This document shows positions 61,667 to 64,000 of a DNA stretch of 64,000 nt, piece by piece (position 1 is the first letter of the stretch; each line of letters opens with the position of its first letter). Below the pieces are notes generated by a model. It was not told the DNA's origin, searched no databases, and saw only the letters and a program-made list of their open reading frames with translations. The DNA comes from Pelagimonas sp. (lineage in GTDB: Bacteria; Pseudomonadota; Alphaproteobacteria; Rhodobacterales; Rhodobacteraceae): NCBI GenBank assembly GCA_025210455.1, contig JAOARQ010000035.1, forward strand, positions 27,035-91,034. The letters are read 5' to 3'. A program made the position numbers and the translations under genes.

Positions 61667-63711
61667 TACAAATCCTTCATTAGCCTCAAAGCATCATAGA
61701 TCGCGGCGTGGGTGTTGCGGGCGCTTACCGCGTCGCCGATGCGAAATAGCTGAAACCTTCCGTCTGTATTGCGCTGAACATTTTGCGGCTGCCCGTTGAT
61801 CAATGCTGCGTAATCTACTTCGCCCAGATTGGATGACATCGGCAAGAGGTCAAAATAAAGATCCGACAGCGGCAGCGTGCCATAGTTCACCACGATCTGA
61901 TCATAGGTCTTTTCGCGTGTGTGGCTGCTATAGTCTGTCCCGATTTTTGCGCTCAGCTTATTGCCACTGCGCTGAATGTCCAGCAGACGCTGGGCGACAG
62001 TAAAGGTGCAGTCTTTATCCTGCAGCGCACGCATATAGGGCACAAGGTTCATCCCCATGATTTCCGGGGCAAAGCTGCGGTCTGGGGTCATCACCTCAAC
62101 CTGTGCCCCCGAGGCTGCGGCAACTTCGGCTGCCATCAATCCGGGGTGGTCGCCGCTTTCATCATATACAAGGATGTTCTGTCCGGGCCGTACATCATCT
62201 GAAATCAGATCCCATGCGCTGACCGCCAGATCTTGCTCTTTGCGGCTTTCAAACAGTTCCATGTTTGGCAGGCCGCCTGTTGCAACCACCACTATATCCG
62301 GGTTCAGGGCTGTGACGTCGCCCGCTTCGGCCCATGTGTTAAAGTGAAAGACCACATCCCGCGCCGCGCATTGCGCCATGCGCCAATCTATGATGCCGAT
62401 CATCTCGCGCCTGCGCGGGTTCTGTGAGGTCAAAAGGATCTGACCGCCGGGATTGGGCTGCGCTTCCAGAACGGTCACCTCATGTCCACGCGCAGAGGCC
62501 ACCCGTGCCGCTTCCAAACCACCGGGTCCGGCGCCAATCACCACAACGCGTTTTGACTGGGGCGCGGGGGGGATGTCATGCGGCATCGAAAGCTCCCGGC
62601 CCGTTGCCGGGTTGTGAATGCATAGTGCCTCGCCCGCCTGATAGATCCGGTCCAGACAATATGTGGCCCCGACGCAGGGGCGGATATGATCTTCGCGCCC
62701 ATTGATGATCTTTTGCACGATATGCGGATCCGCCATATGGGCCCGCGTCATCCCCACCATATCCAACTGCCCCGAAGCAATGGCATGGCGCGCTGTGGCC
62801 ACATCGGGGATGCGCGCCGCATGAAAGGTGGGCAATCCGGTGGCTGCTTTGACTTGGCCTGCGAAATCCAGATGCGGCGCGCTTTTCATGCCCTGCACGG
62901 GAATCACATCTGTCATGGCTGGATCGGTGTGGATCCGCCCCCGCATCACGTTCAGAAAGTCGACCATCCCACTGTTGGCCAGCCTTTTAGAGATCTCAAG
63001 CCCGTCTTCTTCGGTGATGCCGCCCGCTTCGGCTTCATCGGCGGTATAGCGCAGCCCAACAATAAAGGTATCGCCTACGCGATCACGAATGGCGCGCAGC
63101 ACATCAAATGGAAACTGAAGTCGGCTTTCCATCGTTTGCCCACCATAGGGGCCTTCGAGATCATTGCTAAGCGGAGACCAGAACTGATCCAGCAGATGCC
63201 CATAGACCTGCAGTTCGATTCCATCCATGCCTCCCGCCTGCATACGTTCGGCAGCATCGGCAAAATCCTGGGTGATCCGGGTGATGTCCCATTCTTCGGC
63301 CAGCTTCGGAAAGGCGCGATGCGCGGGCTCCCGGTGGCGGGAAGAGGAAACTGAAGGCAGCCAATCCCCTTTATCCCATCTCGTACGCCGCCCCAGGTGC
63401 GTCAACTGGATCATCACGGCACAGCCGTGGTCGTGACAGGCATCTGTCAGACGCCTGATCCAGGGAACCACCTCATCCTTATAAGCCAGAATATTATTGA
63501 ACACCGGCGGGCTGTCTTTCGAGACCGCTGCCGAACCCGCTGTCATCGCCAGCGCGACACCTGCTTTGGCACGTTCTGCATGATATGCGCAGTAGCGCTC
63601 AGTCGGCATGCCGTTCTCGGGATAGGCTGGTTCGTGGCTGGTGGTCATGATGCGATTGCGCAAAGTCAGGTGTTTCAGCTGATAAGGCTGTAAGAGCGGA
63701 TCTTTGGACAT
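61666..63711 (-). CDS. NADH:flavin / Fe-S oxidoreductase, N-methylproline demethylase-like
   Basis: A 681-residue protein of the trimethylamine dehydrogenase / 2,4-dienoyl-CoA reductase class. An OYE-like FMN barrel fills residues 1-340 (LRNRIMTTSHEPAYPENGMP, MIQLTHLGRRTRWDKGDW, GLRYTADE). A cluster motif with Cys346, Cys352 and Cys364 follows, then an FAD/NAD domain from VVIGAGPGGLEAARVAS (390-406). The second usual Cys (position 349) is Ala, leaving three ligands. The HEPAYPENGMP opening is that of N-methylproline demethylases (StcD-like) for proline betaine use. The ProC-like partner downstream fits this. Confidence 0.78.
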   Translation of the reverse strand: MSKDPLLQPYQLKHLTLRNRIMTTSHEPAYPENGMPTERYCAYHAERAKAGVALAMTAGSAAVSKDSPPVFNNILAYKDEVVPWIRRLTDACHDHGCAVMIQLTHLGRRTRWDKGDWLPSVSSSRHREPAHRAFPKLAEEWDITRITQDFADAAERMQAGGMDGIELQVYGHLLDQFWSPLSNDLEGPYGGQTMESRLQFPFDVLRAIRDRVGDTFIVGLRYTADEAEAGGITEEDGLEISKRLANSGMVDFLNVMRGRIHTDPAMTDVIPVQGMKSAPHLDFAGQVKAATGLPTFHAARIPDVATARHAIASGQLDMVGMTRAHMADPHIVQKIINGREDHIRPCVGATYCLDRIYQAGEALCIHNPATGRELSMPHDIPPAPQSKRVVVIGAGPGGLEAARVASARGHEVTVLEAQPNPGGQILLTSQNPRRREMIGIIDWRMAQCAARDVVFHFNTWAEAGDVTALNPDIVVVATGGLPNMELFESRKEQDLAVSAWDLISDDVRPGQNILVYDESGDHPGLMAAEVAAASGAQVEVMTPDRSFAPEIMGMNLVPYMRALQDKDCTFTVAQRLLDIQRSGNKLSAKIGTDYSSHTREKTYDQIVVNYGTLPLSDLYFDLLPMSSNLGEVDYAALINGQPQNVQRNTDGRFQLFRIGDAVSARNTHAAIYDALRLMKDL

Positions 63712-64000
63712 ATGCTCTCCTTGCTAGGTCTGGCGGGGGCGGTCGTTCGCTCCTTTGGAAGCACTTTACATTCCGCTTTGCAGATCTGTTCCCGACATTC
63801 CCGAGTCGGTTCGGGCCCATTTCAGGTCTGCTTCATGGGTTTTGTCTTGGCATTGGCTGCGATTCCAATGAGTTTGTGTGTATAAGTCTGTGGGTAATTT
63901 GTTTTGGTTGTGATGTTGTTGTTGTTTTGGGTTTGGGCATGAGGTTTCTTTTGTTTTTTATTGTTTGTTTTCAGTTGGTTGTGAGTTTTCTGGTGGAAAA
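63712..64000. other. Non-coding end region with strongly G/T-biased strand
   Basis: The first ~120 bases hold the promoter of the oxidoreductase gene (minus strand). From about 63890 the given strand has almost no C (about 4 in the last 100 bases) and is rich in TTG, GTT and TTT words. No gene is seen in either direction. Confidence 0.5.

Noticed and set aside
1..64000. CRISPR arrays, tRNA or rRNA genes, insertion sequences
   Set aside because: No spaced identical repeats, cloverleaf sequences, rRNA segments or transposase motifs were found.

Overview
This window reads as a stretch of chromosome from an alphaproteobacterium of the Rhodobacterales (Roseobacter group). The evidence is the combination of a mitofilin-like protein and HemY next to hemD, the tsaD-gpsA-yciI-EVE operon, a Hint-domain protein, DUF1523, DUF1285 and DUF1203 proteins, paired Lin0512 proteins, an arginase/CtlX/ornithine cyclodeaminase locus, and a compact fliF-fliH-fliN-fliP plus fliL-motE flagellar block. 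Coding density is high, GC content is moderately high, and genes commonly overlap by 4 nt (ATGA/GTGA). I see no rRNA, tRNA, CRISPR array, insertion sequence or prophage.

Layout. 1-1.6 kb: the end of a DMSO-reductase-type operon (Fe-S subunit, cut by the window edge, and membrane anchor). 1.6-4 kb: DUF1523 and two tandem outer-membrane beta-barrel paralogues. 4-6.5 kb: succinate-semialdehyde dehydrogenase divergent from an arylformamidase-like hydrolase. 6.5-13.5 kb: hemY, mitofilin-like gene and hemD on the minus strand, divergent from tsaD-gpsA-yciI-EVE. 13.6-17.5 kb: DUF1761, then an Lrp regulator divergent from arginase, ctlX and an ornithine cyclodeaminase broken by one in-frame TAA. 17.5-23.1 kb: glpK, an exopolysaccharide sugar transferase, a LysR regulator, Hsp20 and a secreted trypsin-like protease. 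23.1-27.5 kb: the glycolate oxidase operon glcD-glcE-(membrane protein)-glcF. 27.6-30.1 kb: HemJ-like and DUF599 membrane proteins, a hydroxypyruvate-isomerase-like protein and DUF1285.

30.1-36.8 kb: a four-gene MoxR / DUF58 / BatA-DUF4159 / amidotransferase-like operon, every junction overlapping by 4 nt. 36.8-40.5 kb: a Hint-domain protein, and a sulfotransferase divergent from a GT14-type glycosyltransferase, probably involved in surface polysaccharide modification. 40.5-43.7 kb: small housekeeping genes (HIT, ABC ATPase, zinc-finger protein, DUF1203, pirin). 43.8-50.6 kb: polA, a ketoglutarate-semialdehyde-type dehydrogenase, a 41-codon small gene, and the NAD salvage pair pncA-pncB. 50.6-56.8 kb: an Hsp70-like protein and the flagellar block. 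56.8-61 kb: cobQ, two Lin0512 paralogues, trxB, a RES-domain protein and rraB. 61-63.7 kb: a ProC-like reductase with a large flavin/Fe-S oxidoreductase of the N-methylproline demethylase type. The last ~110 bases are almost free of C on the given strand.

Most of the window is ordinary Roseobacter core genome. The points most worth a second look are: the nonsense-interrupted ornithine cyclodeaminase; the helically phased repeats between the Lrp and arginase genes; the RES-domain protein with no visible antitoxin between trxB and rraB; the Hint domain without its nucleophilic Cys; the flavin oxidoreductase lacking one of four Fe-S Cys ligands; the coupled MoxR operon; and the sulfotransferase/GT14 pair.
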